This document shows positions 7,935-15,622 of a DNA stretch of 64,000 nt, one piece after another. The position numbers and the translations under genes were made by a program. The notes beneath the pieces are model-generated. The model was given only the letters and a program-made list of their open reading frames with translations. It had not been told where the DNA came from and searched no databases. The DNA lies in NCBI RefSeq assembly GCF_006538745.1, contig NZ_BJLR01000001.1, forward strand, positions 62,001-126,000, read 5' to 3'. Origin of the DNA: Cellulomonas cellasea. Lineage in GTDB: Bacteria > Actinomycetota > Actinomycetes > Actinomycetales > Cellulomonadaceae. How positions within the stretch are numbered: the first letter of the stretch is position 1; every line of letters begins with the position of its first letter.

Positions 7935-8105
7935 ATGACCACGCACAGCAGCACACCGGCCCTCGTCCGAAAGATCGCACCGCCGCCACTATTGGGCGAG
8001 GCGACGCCGACATCAGCATCAGCATCGGTTCAGTCGGCGCGCTCGGCGAGGCGTTTCGGCGCGCGTGAGCGCCACGCGGCGTGCACGAGGCCGTTCAAGG
8101 CCTGA
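7935..8105 (+). pseudogene. Orphan gene start, body missing
   Basis: ATG 7935 has a good ribosome site (GACGAGGAA) and opens with MTTHSSTPALVRKIAPPP, a plausible protein N-terminus. The frame then runs into sequence antisense to the next gene and ends at 8105 without any domain (56 residues). It looks like the surviving 5' end of a gene whose remainder was deleted. It could also be a very short real peptide; I do not recognise it. Confidence 0.35.
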
Positions 8106-8356
8106 CCGCCCACGTCGGCCAACGGCACGCGAATGCCGATCGGGCGGCCCATCCTGACGAGTCGCTCGGCCGTGGGATGAGCGGCTAGGCCGAGCTCGGC
8201 GTCCTGGTCGTCCATGTGGAGCTGGACGGCACCGTCCTCGGTGACCGCGGCGAACCCTCGGCCGCGTATCGAGAACGACACCATCCCGAAGTGCGTGCCT
8301 TCCTCGACCTCAGGCAGGTCCAGCGCGGCCTTCCGCAGTTGCGCCACCGTCGTCAC
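8030..8356 (-). CDS. MmcQ/YjbR family protein
   Basis: A 108-residue YjbR-like protein with the expected order: AALDLPEVEEGTHFGMVSFSI, then GRGFAAVTEDGAVQLHM, ending in a short helical tail (LNGLVHAAWRSRAPKRLAE). The family has a double-wing CyaY-like fold, is often annotated as DNA-binding, and has no established enzymatic role. Its GTG start overlaps the stop of the upstream gene by four bases (GTGA), so it is translationally coupled as the last gene of the sigma-factor operon. The start is fixed by that overlap and by the family's usual N-terminus. Confidence 0.88.
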   Translation of the reverse strand: MTTVAQLRKAALDLPEVEEGTHFGMVSFSIRGRGFAAVTEDGAVQLHMDDQDAELGLAAHPTAERLVRMGRPIGIRVPLADVGGQALNGLVHAAWRSRAPKRLAERAD

Positions 8357-8961
8357 GACGGTGCTCCTGCCTCGGTGAGCGCCACGCGTCCGGTGACGAC
8401 CAAGAGGATGTCCTTCGCCGGCATGGTGCGGATCTGAGTCGTTCCCTCGCCGACGCTGACGTCAGCGTCCGAGGCATCGAGGCGGACGCCTCGCAGGTCG
8501 ACGCCGAAGTACTTCAGGTGACGGGGCCTCGCGTGGTCGAGCACGTGAGCGATGCGGTGTGCCGGCGGGCCGGGGAGCCCCAGCGGCTCGGTGATGTCGA
8601 GGCCGTGGCTGACGTCGTGACTCAGTGCTCCGGCCGGGCCGCCGCCGGGGGGCTGCCACGGGTGTTCGATGTTCGCGCGGAACAGGTCGAGAAGCTCGGC
8701 GTCAGTCATCCGCAGTGTCGTCCTGCGAGCGTCCTGGTCGGCGTACCGGTCGAACGAGAACCTGGCCCGTACGAGCCCGGCGAGGAACCGCGGTGGGCTG
8801 GCGCGGTACGGCATGGTGAGGTGGGCGACGACCTCGCGCACGCGCCACCCCGCGCACAGGGACGCGGCAGTCCACTGCTCGCCATCGAGGGTGGCGAGCA
8901 GCGTGGCGAGCCGTTCCCGCTCGGCGAAGCTCTCGGCGGCCAGGTTCTCGAGCAGCATCAT
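8353..8961 (-). CDS. Maleylpyruvate isomerase/DinB-like metal-binding protein (MDMPI N-terminal)
   Basis: A 202-residue mycothiol-dependent maleylpyruvate-isomerase-type four-helix protein. Characteristic parts are the N-terminal ERERLATLLATLDGEQW, the segment SLCAGWRVREVVAHLTMPYR with the first putative metal histidine, and ALSHDVSHGLDI with further histidines, followed by a C-terminal strand-rich part. The family includes mycothiol S-transferases and isomerases, and many members of unknown substrate accompany ECF sigma factors. The start ATG 8961 is followed by a second ATG. It lies 55 bases downstream of the sigma-factor gene and overlaps the YjbR gene, forming a three-gene operon. Confidence 0.82.
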   Translation of the reverse strand: MMLLENLAAESFAERERLATLLATLDGEQWTAASLCAGWRVREVVAHLTMPYRASPPRFLAGLVRARFSFDRYADQDARRTTLRMTDAELLDLFRANIEHPWQPPGGGPAGALSHDVSHGLDITEPLGLPGPPAHRIAHVLDHARPRHLKYFGVDLRGVRLDASDADVSVGEGTTQIRTMPAKDILLVVTGRVALTEAGAPS

Positions 8962-9016
8962 GACCCTTTCGGTCGGGGACGGGGTTCGCTGCTTCTACGA
9001 CCGAACGGCCCAGGAT

Positions 9017-10018
9017 TCATCGGTCCGATGGCAGCGATGTGGGTAGCCCGAACTCGCTGAACCGAGCACCTGTACCGAGGAACGTCGTCGTCGCCGCTAC
9101 CTGGCCCCGCACGACGTCGACGAGCACCAGGGCGAACGGTCGGAGCACTCCGTCGGCGGCTGGGCGGTACTGACCGAAGCCGGGAGCGCCGTTGATCGCT
9201 GTGGGGAGGAGCCGGTCGCCCGCACACGCATCGCTCGTGGTCATGAGCTCGGCGATGAGCGCACCACCGCGCAGCCACCACGGGAACGGCGGCATGGACG
9301 TGATCGCGTCCTCGCGCAGGATCGCGGTCAGTGCTGCGACGTCGTGGGCCTCGAAGGCAGCGACGTACCGTCGTAGGAGGTCTCGCTGGGCTTCGTCATT
9401 CGGATCCAGCACGTCCACGGGCTCGGTGCGCGCCATGTCCAACGCGGCACGAGCACGCTGGAGCGCACTGTGGACGGCGGCCACCGAGGTATCGAGGATG
9501 TCCGCGCTCTCGTGGCCCGAGAAGCCCAGGACGTCGCGCAGGACCAGGACGGCCCGCTGCCGAGCAGGCAGCCGCTGCAGCAGCACGATGAAGGCGAACC
9601 GCACGCTCTCACGCTCGACGACTCGGTCGGCCGGGTCGGACGCCAGCAGCACCCGCGCGTCCGGCATCGGCTCCACCCACCGGTCAGCAGGCAAGGCAGG
9701 GCCGAGGTCGGCGTTCCCTGCGGCCGGGCCGAGGTCCATCGGCACAGCCCGGCGCCGCGAACCTCGCAGCATGTCGAGGCAGACGTTGGTCGCGATGCGG
9801 TGGACCCACGTGGTCAGCCGCGCGCGGTCGGGCTCATACCGGTCCGCTCGGGCGGCCGCCCGGATCAGGGTCTCCTGAACGGCGTCGTCGGCATCTGCGG
9901 CCGATCCCAGCAATCCATAGCAGTACCCCGTCAGCGGCGTACGGAGCGCTTCAAGCCGCTCCCCGAAAGGGATACCGGGGTCCACCGCTTGCGCCGCTCC
10001 AGGTGTGGTCGTTCCCAT
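9017..10018 (-). CDS. ECF-type RNA polymerase sigma factor with C-terminal NTF2-like domain (SigG-like)
   Basis: A 333-residue sigma-70 family factor. Region 2 spans about 20-95 (DADDAVQETLIRA, then LTTWVHRIATNVCLDMLRGS), and region 4 about 155-210 (RLPARQRAVLVLRDVLGFSG and the HTH STSVAAVHSALQRAR-type segment, here DTSVAAVHSALQRAR). From about 220 the protein continues with a SnoaL/NTF2-like domain (RRYVAAFEAHDVAALTAIL, SMPPFPWWLRGG) that in SigG/SigJ/ECF41-type factors replaces a separate anti-sigma factor and modulates activity. ATG 10018 follows GAGGG at proper distance; longer upstream readings are low-complexity. It probably directs its own operon, but no promoter motif was confirmed. 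Confidence 0.92.
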   Translation of the reverse strand: MGTTTPGAAQAVDPGIPFGERLEALRTPLTGYCYGLLGSAADADDAVQETLIRAAARADRYEPDRARLTTWVHRIATNVCLDMLRGSRRRAVPMDLGPAAGNADLGPALPADRWVEPMPDARVLLASDPADRVVERESVRFAFIVLLQRLPARQRAVLVLRDVLGFSGHESADILDTSVAAVHSALQRARAALDMARTEPVDVLDPNDEAQRDLLRRYVAAFEAHDVAALTAILREDAITSMPPFPWWLRGGALIAELMTTSDACAGDRLLPTAINGAPGFGQYRPAADGVLRPFALVLVDVVRGQVAATTTFLGTGARFSEFGLPTSLPSDR

Positions 10019-10278
10019 GCGGCCACCCTCGCACGACCTCAGGACCGCAGCTGGCGGCCCCGGGCGCCGTCGGGCAGCCGGGGGCGCCGTAGGTGTCGCA
10101 GTCAACGCCCGAGCTCGACCTGCGGGTTCTGCTGGACCTGAGGGCTCTGGCCGCCGAGTCGGAAGGCAGTGTCGCGTCCGCACCAGGCGCGGCAGCGCGC
10201 ACTCTGCTTCTCGGGTCGCTCCACGACCCCGGATTCGCGGCCTGGCGATCCCGAACGCTCAGAACATGAGGAGAAGCT

Positions 10279-10411
10279 ATGTCAGCGCGCGCCTGGGTGC
10301 GCACCGCAGCCGTGTGCGGCGTGCTCGGGCTCGCGACCACCATCGCGCTCGCGGCTCGTCGTCACGATATGAGTCCGCGCTGCGAGGGTGGGCTGCGTGG
10401 GGGGGTGGTCT
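10279..10411 (+). pseudogene. Orphan gene start encoding a hydrophobic N-terminus
   Basis: ATG 10279 has a near-perfect ribosome site (GAGGAGAAGCT) and opens MSARAWVRTAAVCGVLGLAT followed by TIALAARRHD, a positively charged and hydrophobic start like a signal or membrane segment. After about 32 residues the frame continues only as antisense of the convergent ATPase gene. This looks like the 5' end of a truncated exported or membrane protein. The 260 bases before it (10019-10278) hold the sigma-factor promoter region and nothing else I recognise. Confidence 0.4.
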
Positions 10412-10891
10412 CTACACAACCAGGCGGAACCACACGGTCTTGCCCGGGCGGGCTGGGCGCGGGTGGTGACCCCAGGACGCGGACATCATGTCGACGAGCG
10501 GCAGGCCCAGGCCGCCAGGGGTCTGCGGGTCGGGGTCCCGAATCTGTGGCGAGTCCTGGCTCGAGTCGGACACCGCGACGGTCAGTCCGGTGAGGGCGAG
10601 GCTCATCCGGACCTCGATCTCCCCGCCGAGGGCGTGGACGATCGCGTTCCCGACCAGCTCGCTGGTGAGCAGTGCCAGGACCGCCTGGATCTCCGAGCTG
10701 ATCCCCCAGTCCTCGGCACGGTCGCTCGTCCAGTGCCGGGCTACCCACACCGCACCGCGGTGGGCGGGCATCCGCAGCTCTTTCGCGACGACGAGCAGGC
10801 CCGCCGGGCCGATCTGCTCGTGGGTCCACTGCGCCCGGCCCGAGGGGACGTCGTGGAGCAGCACGTGCTCGTCCAACGAGTGGGTGGTCAT
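10412..10891 (-). CDS. RsbW/anti-sigma-type ATP-binding protein (HATPase_c_2)
   Basis: A 159-residue GHKL ATPase of the anti-sigma serine-kinase type. The N-box is LLTSELVGNAIVHA, the G1-like box is VSDSSQDSP (the usual D-x-G is degenerate), and the G2 box is GGLGLPLVDMM. The N-terminal ~40 residues are an extension common in actinobacterial members. Such proteins bind a sigma factor or an anti-anti-sigma STAS partner; neither partner gene is adjacent, but GAF-sensor genes lie just across the intergenic region in the divergent direction. ATG 10891 has GAGGAG upstream. Loss of the G1 glycine may mean weak nucleotide turnover. Confidence 0.85.
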   Translation of the reverse strand: MTTHSLDEHVLLHDVPSGRAQWTHEQIGPAGLLVVAKELRMPAHRGAVWVARHWTSDRAEDWGISSEIQAVLALLTSELVGNAIVHALGGEIEVRMSLALTGLTVAVSDSSQDSPQIRDPDPQTPGGLGLPLVDMMSASWGHHPRPARPGKTVWFRLVV

Positions 10892-11225
10892 GCGCTCTCC
10901 TCGGGTCCCGTCGCGTCCGGGCGTGTGTTCGCATTCGGGCGCGACCGTCGGGAGTCAAGGGAGGCTGACGACGGTGTCCGACCAGCATCACACGCCATCG
11001 GGGGAAGTGGCGGTCCGAGCGGGCTCTCGCGGTGGTCGCCCCTGGCGCTCCGAGCGGTCCCTGCCGGTCGCGGGGATCCGCTCAGAGCGCAGGAAGTGCG
11101 CGGCTCAGTTGGTGAGGGTGGGCGCCGCGGGGTGGGACAGTGAGGGGTCGTTGGTCGACCACCACCCAGCAGGGTGCCCGTCACCGGCCTTGGCGCCAGG
11201 CGCCGGAAACGAGTCGGTGGACCCC
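10892..11225. other. Divergent intergenic region with no recognised gene
   Basis: This separates the ATP-binding protein gene (leftward) from the first GAF gene (rightward). Open frames crossing it are Arg/Gly/Ser-rich and lack starts with ribosome sites. A GTG at 11217 offers a three-codon-longer start for the GAF gene. No clear dyad or promoter could be assigned. Confidence 0.4.
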
Positions 11226-11654
11226 ATGCAAGCGACCCTCGACCAGTTCGCCGCTCGAGCCGTGACCAGGCTCGGTGAGGGCTTCCGGTGCAGCGTGATG
11301 CTGCGCAGAGGCTCCCGTCTGGATCAGGTGGCGAGCAACGACCCGGGCGCCGCGGCGTGTGATCAGGTCGAGGTGCGCGAGGGTTCGGGGCCCTGCGTCA
11401 CCGCGATCGACCAGCTGCACGCCGTGGTCGTCGACGACCTCGACACCGACACCCGATGGCCGACCTGGAACCAGGCCGCCCGAGACCAGGGGTTCCGCTC
11501 CTTCCTGGCGCTTCCGGGATACGTCGACGAGACCACCACCGTGGCGCTCAACGCCTACAGTGCGCGCCCCGCCACATGGACCTCCCACGACGTCGTCCAG
11601 GTCGACCTCTACGTCCAGGAGCTCGCCGCCGCCCTGCACCACGCAAGCACCTGA
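11226..11654 (+). CDS. GAF domain sensor without ANTAR output
   Basis: A 142-residue single GAF domain. The pattern matches its three neighbours: CSVMLRRGSRLDQVASNDPGA, then ACDQVEVREGSGPCVTAIDQ, DTRWPTWNQAARDQGFRSFLALP and TTVALNAYSARPATW. The last ~25 residues (VVQVDLYVQELAAALHHAS) are the C-terminal GAF helix, after which the ANTAR helices of the paralogues are absent. It may hetero-oligomerise with a neighbouring GAF-ANTAR protein or feed the RsbW-like ATPase; that is inference. The start is ATG 11226 (alternative GTG 11217); no strong ribosome site is seen for either. Confidence 0.82.
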   Translation: MQATLDQFAARAVTRLGEGFRCSVMLRRGSRLDQVASNDPGAAACDQVEVREGSGPCVTAIDQLHAVVVDDLDTDTRWPTWNQAARDQGFRSFLALPGYVDETTTVALNAYSARPATWTSHDVVQVDLYVQELAAALHHAST

Positions 11655-12000
11655 CGCCCAGCCGCACTGCAGGCACACACCTGAGGGAACTCAGGTGAAC
11701 GCCGCGCCCTGCGGGCTGGCACGTGTGGTGGGGAGCGTTGCTCTGATGTCGCCGGCTCGGGCGGTCCAGCACGGCCCGACCGGCCAGGTGCGACGCGGAC
11801 CGTGTGTGGCGTGGGTGAGCGCCTCGACCGCCACGGCGTCCGAGGTGGACCGTTCCTGCCGACGGCGGCGGTCAGGTACCTGGACCGTCCCGAAGCTCGA
11901 TGTGAGACTGTAGAGGGGTCGATGGTTCTCATCGCGGCCTACCGAGTGTCGCGCGTCACCGGTGCACGGGCGGCGCAGCCGTCGGAAGGGCCGGCTCCTC
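11655..12000. other. Intergenic region between GAF genes, with a small hairpin
   Basis: Contains ACCTGAG (11679-11685) and CTCAGGT (11690-11696) around a GGAA loop, about 25 bases after the GAF stop, probably a weak terminator. The rest shows no convincing gene; a GTG at 11962 could extend the next gene by 13 codons. Confidence 0.4.
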
Positions 12001-12684
12001 GTGGGCGAGCTGTCCCCGTACCTGCACGAGCTGGCGGTGCAGGCCGCTACCCACTTCGGGCAGCACACCCAGACGAGCATCACCTTCACCTACCAGGGTG
12101 CCGTCGTGCGGGCGGCGAGCAGCGACGAGCCCGCGGCGCGTTGCGACCAGGTCGAGGCCCGCACCGGGACCGGTCCGTGCGTGCAGGCGATGGATCAGCT
12201 GCATGCGGTGCTCGTGCCGCGCATCCCTGACGACGGGGACGCGTGGGCGCAGTGGCGTGACCAGGCGCTGGCGGAGGGCTTCGTGTCCGCGGTGGCGATG
12301 CCGGCCCACGTCCGCCCCGGGGTCGCGGTCACGCTGAACCTGTACTCCGGCGAACCGGACCCGTGGGATGCCCAGGCGTTGCTGGACGCCGACGCGCACG
12401 TCCAGGCGGTGGCTGTCGCGCTCCGTGCCCGGCTGACCGAGCCGGTACCGACGCTCGACCGCGAGGTGCGCCGGGCGCTGGACGCCCGGGCGCTGCTCGA
12501 CCATGCCGTCGGAGTCCTCATGCACGCCAACGCCAGCACCCCGCAGGAGGTCTCCGAGGTGCTCTCGCGCATGAGCATCGAAGGCGACCTGAGCCTGGAG
12601 CAGGCCGCCGTCCTGGTGTTGCGCAGCCTCGAACCTTCTGCGGACGTCGACGCCCTTCCCACACCGAACCGCCCGAGTGACTGA
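12001..12684 (+). CDS. GAF-ANTAR protein
   Basis: A 227-residue protein. The GAF domain occupies about 5-140 (TSITFTYQGAVVRAASSDEP, RCDQVEARTGTGPCVQAMDQ, VAVTLNLYSGEPDPW). The ANTAR three-helix bundle is at about 150-210 (ALDARALLDHAVGVLMHANA, then VSEVLSRMSIEGDLSLEQAA). ANTAR domains bind paired stem-loops in nascent RNA and prevent transcription termination; the GAF part is the presumed redox, gas or ligand sensor. GTG 12001 is chosen because the fold starts here; GGAAGGG lies upstream at a slightly long spacing. It is the first of three consecutive GAF-ANTAR genes on this strand. Confidence 0.88.
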   Translation: MGELSPYLHELAVQAATHFGQHTQTSITFTYQGAVVRAASSDEPAARCDQVEARTGTGPCVQAMDQLHAVLVPRIPDDGDAWAQWRDQALAEGFVSAVAMPAHVRPGVAVTLNLYSGEPDPWDAQALLDADAHVQAVAVALRARLTEPVPTLDREVRRALDARALLDHAVGVLMHANASTPQEVSEVLSRMSIEGDLSLEQAAVLVLRSLEPSADVDALPTPNRPSD

Positions 12685-12833
12685 CCGACCCCACGAGGAG
12701 AACCCAGCGCTGGGGGTACGCCTCGACCGTGGACCTGACGGAGAGCAGGGCCTGGCTCGGACCCGGCCCTGGTCGCGCAAGCTCCGCGGGAGATGTTGAC
12801 GCCCCGCGGCTACACGACGAAGGGAATGGTCGA

Positions 12834-13619
12834 GTGGACCGGTTGGCTGAACGTGCCGAGGCCATCATCGAGCTGCAGGAGCTGGTCCTGGCGACGGCGA
12901 GCGTGGAGGAGTTCACGACCGCCGTCGCGCGAGCGGCCGAACATCACATCGCGGACGGGTCCCACGTCGGGATCACCCTGCGGCGCCGCGGGCACAGCAC
13001 CGGAGTCGCCAGCAGCGACGAACGAGCCGCACGGTGCGACGAGGTGGAGTACACCGCCGGCGAGGGCCCGTGCCTGGCCGCGATCGAGACCGGTGAGCGG
13101 ATCGTCGTCCACGAGATCACCACCGAGCAGCGTTGGCCGGCATGGCGCGAGGTGGCCGAGGAGGCCGGATTCAGGTCAGCTGCAGCCCTCCCCCGGAAGG
13201 TCGCCGACGATGTGGCCATCGCGCTGAACCTGTACTCCGAGGCACCGGCGGCGTGGGACGCCGAGGCGCTCGCCCGGGCCGAGACGTACGCCGACGAGCT
13301 CGCCCGTACCCTGCGCCTGCTGTTGCGCTCGGCGGCCCAGGCCCAGGTCAACGACGACCTCAAGGCGGCGCTGGCCTCTCGGGCCATCATCGACCAGGCG
13401 ATGGGCGTGATCATGGCCCAGAACCGCTGCTCCGCCGACGAGGCGTTCCAGATCCTTCGCGGGGCTTCCCAGAACCGCAACGTCAAGCTCCGCGACGTGG
13501 CCGCCGCTCTCATCGAGGGCATCACCGGCATCCCGGCCGTCGAGCCGGCCGAGTTCGCCCCGCGCTCGACGGCGCCTGACGCACGCCGAGCCCAGCCGAC
13601 CACCAGCCCTCCCCGCTGA
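12834..13619 (+). CDS. GAF-ANTAR protein
   Basis: A 261-residue paralogue of its neighbours. The N-terminus is a helix (RLAERAEAIIELQELVLATA). GAF spans about 25-160 with VGITLRRRGHSTGVASSDER, CDEVEYTAGEGPCLAAIETG and VAIALNLYSEAPAAWDAEAL. The ANTAR domain follows at about 175-235 and is the best conserved of the group: ALASRAIIDQAMGVIMAQNR, then SADEAFQILRGASQNRNVKL. The last ~25 residues are disordered. GTG 12834 is preceded by AAGGGAA; a GTG at 12729 would add 35 low-complexity residues. The next gene starts two bases after this stop, so they are co-transcribed. Confidence 0.9.
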   Translation: MDRLAERAEAIIELQELVLATASVEEFTTAVARAAEHHIADGSHVGITLRRRGHSTGVASSDERAARCDEVEYTAGEGPCLAAIETGERIVVHEITTEQRWPAWREVAEEAGFRSAAALPRKVADDVAIALNLYSEAPAAWDAEALARAETYADELARTLRLLLRSAAQAQVNDDLKAALASRAIIDQAMGVIMAQNRCSADEAFQILRGASQNRNVKLRDVAAALIEGITGIPAVEPAEFAPRSTAPDARRAQPTTSPPR

Positions 13620-13621
13620 CG

Positions 13622-14302
13622 ATGGAACCGGTACCCGAGACCGCCGAACTGCTGCGCGAGCTGCGTACCTCAGGCGGGACCGACCTCGAGGCGAAGCTGC
13701 GGCGGATGGCCGAGCACGTCGCGGAGGTCGTGCCCTCCTGCGTCGGGATCAGCCTGAGCATCGCTGACGCCAACCTGGTCTTCACCCTCGCGTCCACGTC
13801 CCCACAGGCCTCGGCCCTGGACGGCGTGCAGTACACGACCAGCGGACCCTGCGTCCAGACCGCGCTCGACGGCATCGAGCTCACCGTCGAGGACGTGCTC
13901 GACGAGGACCGCTGGCAGCAGTTCGCCGTGGCCGCCGCAGCCGAGAACGTCCGCAGCAGCTTGTCCCTGCCTGTGTCCGTCGCGGGCGGGCACGGGTCGA
14001 TCAACCTCTACGCCGCCGACCCCCATGCGTTCAACGGCAACCTCGAGTCCCTGCGCGAGGTGGTCGGACCCGGAATCGACGCCGCCGTGACGAACGGCGA
14101 CCTGCCGTTCCGCACGCGGGCATACGCCGCGGACGGCCCTCGATCTCTGCGCGAGTTCGACCTCGTCGAACAGGCCGTCGGCTACCTCACCGCCGAACAG
14201 GGCCTCGAGCCCGACCGCGCCCGCCAGCACCTTCACGAAGCCGCTCAGCGCGCTGGCATCGACCCCCTGACCCTCGCTCGCACACTTCTCAACACCACCT
14301 GA
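13622..14302 (+). CDS. GAF-ANTAR protein (divergent)
   Basis: A 226-residue protein. GAF spans about 20-150 (CVGISLSIADANLVFTLAST, GVQYTTSGPCVQTALDGIEL, HGSINLYAADPHAF); the GPC motif shared with its neighbours is kept. A C-terminal ANTAR-like helical bundle is at about 170-224 (LREFDLVEQAVGYLTAEQGL, then ARQHLHEAAQRAGIDPLTLA). It begins two bases after the preceding GAF-ANTAR stop and ends the array. The ANTAR part is less conserved than in the previous gene (AVGYL in place of AMGVIM), so RNA binding is less certain. Confidence 0.82.
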   Translation: MEPVPETAELLRELRTSGGTDLEAKLRRMAEHVAEVVPSCVGISLSIADANLVFTLASTSPQASALDGVQYTTSGPCVQTALDGIELTVEDVLDEDRWQQFAVAAAAENVRSSLSLPVSVAGGHGSINLYAADPHAFNGNLESLREVVGPGIDAAVTNGDLPFRTRAYAADGPRSLREFDLVEQAVGYLTAEQGLEPDRARQHLHEAAQRAGIDPLTLARTLLNTT

Positions 14303-14797
14303 CCGCTCAGGAGCCGCGGAGGGGGCGAGGCGCTGCTGCGCTCGAGGCTGCGCCCGACTGCCCCGCGGGAGGTCTCGAACAGGCTTTGGCACGCCACGTC
14401 CTGTGAGATGCGCCTGAAGGATCGTCTGAGTGCACGCAGGTGCCGACGGCGTCCTGAACGCACGATCTCGACCTGGTTGATCGGCCGACGACGACGCGAT
14501 CCGGCCCTCGGGAACCGAACCTGAGCACCTCGAGGCGGCCGGCTCGCTCCGTCCGCAGCATCGGCGCACTGGTGATGTCTGCCTCCGCATCCCGCCCGAG
14601 TGCCGCCGCCAGGCGCCGGACGGTCTGCAGCCAGCGCGGACTTCCCGGAGCCCCCTGGCCGGCACGATCGCAGCGCTGAGCGGCCACCTTGGGGTTGGGT
14701 CGCCCCGCCCGGCGCGAAGGGCGCGTGCGCCCCACCTCGCTCGCGTCCGCAGATGTCCGGCTGCGTCCGCTGCCCACATCCTGTCCGCATCAACGCC
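14303..14797. other. Gene-free stretch of about 500 bases
   Basis: Several overlapping frames are open on both strands, but all are Arg/Ser/Ala-rich, lack ribosome sites and match no family I recognise. Base and codon texture differ from the compact coding of the window, fitting degraded accessory DNA between the GAF-ANTAR array and the tRNA gene. Confidence 0.4.
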
Positions 14798-14833
14798 AGA
14801 GGCCCCCTCGATCCGAAGATCGAGAGGGCCTCT
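14798..14833 (-). terminator. Terminator of the initiator tRNA gene
   Basis: AGAGGCCCCCTCGAT (14798-14812) and ATCGAGAGGGCCTCT (14819-14833) form a 15-bp stem with a single mismatch and a 6-base loop. It lies about 20 bases beyond the tRNA 3' end on the minus strand. Confidence 0.75.
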
Positions 14834-14851
14834 GAACTGCTACTTCACATG

Positions 14852-14925
14852 TAGCGGGGGCAGGATTTGAACCTGCGACCTCTGGGTTATGAGCCCAGCG
14901 AGCTACCGAGCTGCTCCACCCCGCG
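14852..14925 (-). tRNA. tRNA-fMet (CAT anticodon), initiator
   Basis: A 74-base cloverleaf is readable on the minus strand: acceptor CGCGGGG, D-arm GAGC/GCTC with AGCTCGGTA, anticodon arm CTGGG-CTCATAA-CCCAG, 5-base variable loop, T-arm GCAGG-TTCAAAT-CCTGC. The first base pair is an unpaired C1/U72, and the anticodon stem contains three consecutive G:C pairs. Both are hallmarks of initiator tRNA as opposed to elongator Met. The CCA end is not encoded. The 3' end faces the accessory stretch to the left. Confidence 0.95.
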
Positions 14926-14976
14926 TCGGTGTCTCTAGAGTACGTCACCGCCGCGGAGGGACCAAATCGGTCCTGG

Positions 14977-15456
14977 TCACGTGCCCGAGTACGCCGCCTC
15001 GAGCGCCGCGACGTCGATCTTCTGCATCCCCATCAGGGCCGCCGTGGCGCGCGCGACACCAGCCGCGTCGGGCCGGGACATGACGTCGTCGAGCTGGCGC
15101 GGGACGACCTGCCACGAGACGCCGAACCGGTCGCGCAGCCACCCGCACTGGCTGGTGCGTCCACCGTCCGCGGAGAGCTCCTCCCAGTAGCGGTCGACCT
15201 CGGCCTGGTCCTCGCACGTGAGGTAGAACGAGAACGCCTCGTCGAGCGTGAACGCGGGGCCGGCGTTGAGGAACGTCGCGGGCATCCCGTCGATCACGAG
15301 CTCGACGATGAACGGCGCGCCCTCGGGCACGTCGGGGATCCCGGGCGGAGCCGTCACGACGCTCGTGATCGTCGTGTTCGGGATCGTCTTCGCGTAGAAC
15401 TCCGCGGCCTCCTCGGCGCGGTCGTGGAACCACAGGTGCGGTCGTACGGCGCCCAT
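14977..15456 (-). CDS. VOC family protein (PhnB / 3-demethylubiquinone methyltransferase-like fold)
   Basis: A 159-residue PhnB-type glyoxalase-fold protein. It opens with VRPHLWFHDRAEEAAEFY, then the fold-specific FIVELVIDGMPATFLNAGPA, SFYLTCEDQAEVDRYWEEL, CGWLRDRFGVSWQVVPRQL and ends with a dimerisation helix (ATAALMGMQKIDVAALEAAY). The family is widespread and mostly of unknown substrate; relatives bind metal, and some confer antibiotic or toxin resistance. ATG 15456 has AGGAGG upstream. It appears monocistronic, between the tRNA and the UPF0182 terminator. Confidence 0.9.
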   Translation of the reverse strand: MGAVRPHLWFHDRAEEAAEFYAKTIPNTTITSVVTAPPGIPDVPEGAPFIVELVIDGMPATFLNAGPAFTLDEAFSFYLTCEDQAEVDRYWEELSADGGRTSQCGWLRDRFGVSWQVVPRQLDDVMSRPDAAGVARATAALMGMQKIDVAALEAAYSGT

Positions 15457-15567
15457 CTCGGGTACCTCCTGGTCGGTGCGGGTCGGTGCAGGTGGGTGTG
15501 AGGCCTCCCCCGTGCAGACCCCGACGCGTCCCCGGACTCATCGGTCGACCTCGCCGCTGCCCGGCCA

Positions 15568-15608
15568 CGACGAAGGGCCCGGACCGCACCGGCCCGGGCC
15601 CCTCGTCG
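15568..15608 (-). terminator. Terminator of the UPF0182 gene
   Basis: Two 15-base arms (15568-15582 and 15594-15608) pair with one mismatch around an 11-base loop, starting 14 bases downstream of the UPF0182 stop on the minus strand. Confidence 0.75.
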
Positions 15609-15622
15609 CGTCGCTCAGGGCG

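Noticed and set aside
11679-11696. Hairpin considered as an ANTAR RNA target
   Set aside because: ANTAR targets are paired stem-loops with hexanucleotide loops carrying A1 and G4; this is a single stem with a GGAA (or GGGAAC) loop.
14245-14793. Minus-strand open frame in the gene-free stretch before the tRNA
   Set aside because: No ribosome site, Arg/Ser-rich composition, overlaps the end of the GAF-ANTAR gene and matches no family.
14852-14925. Search for an att duplication of the tRNA 3' end at the left edge of the accessory region
   Set aside because: No second copy of the terminal tRNA sequence was noticed by eye between 5.5 and 14.8 kb, and no integrase is present, so no attachment site is annotated.
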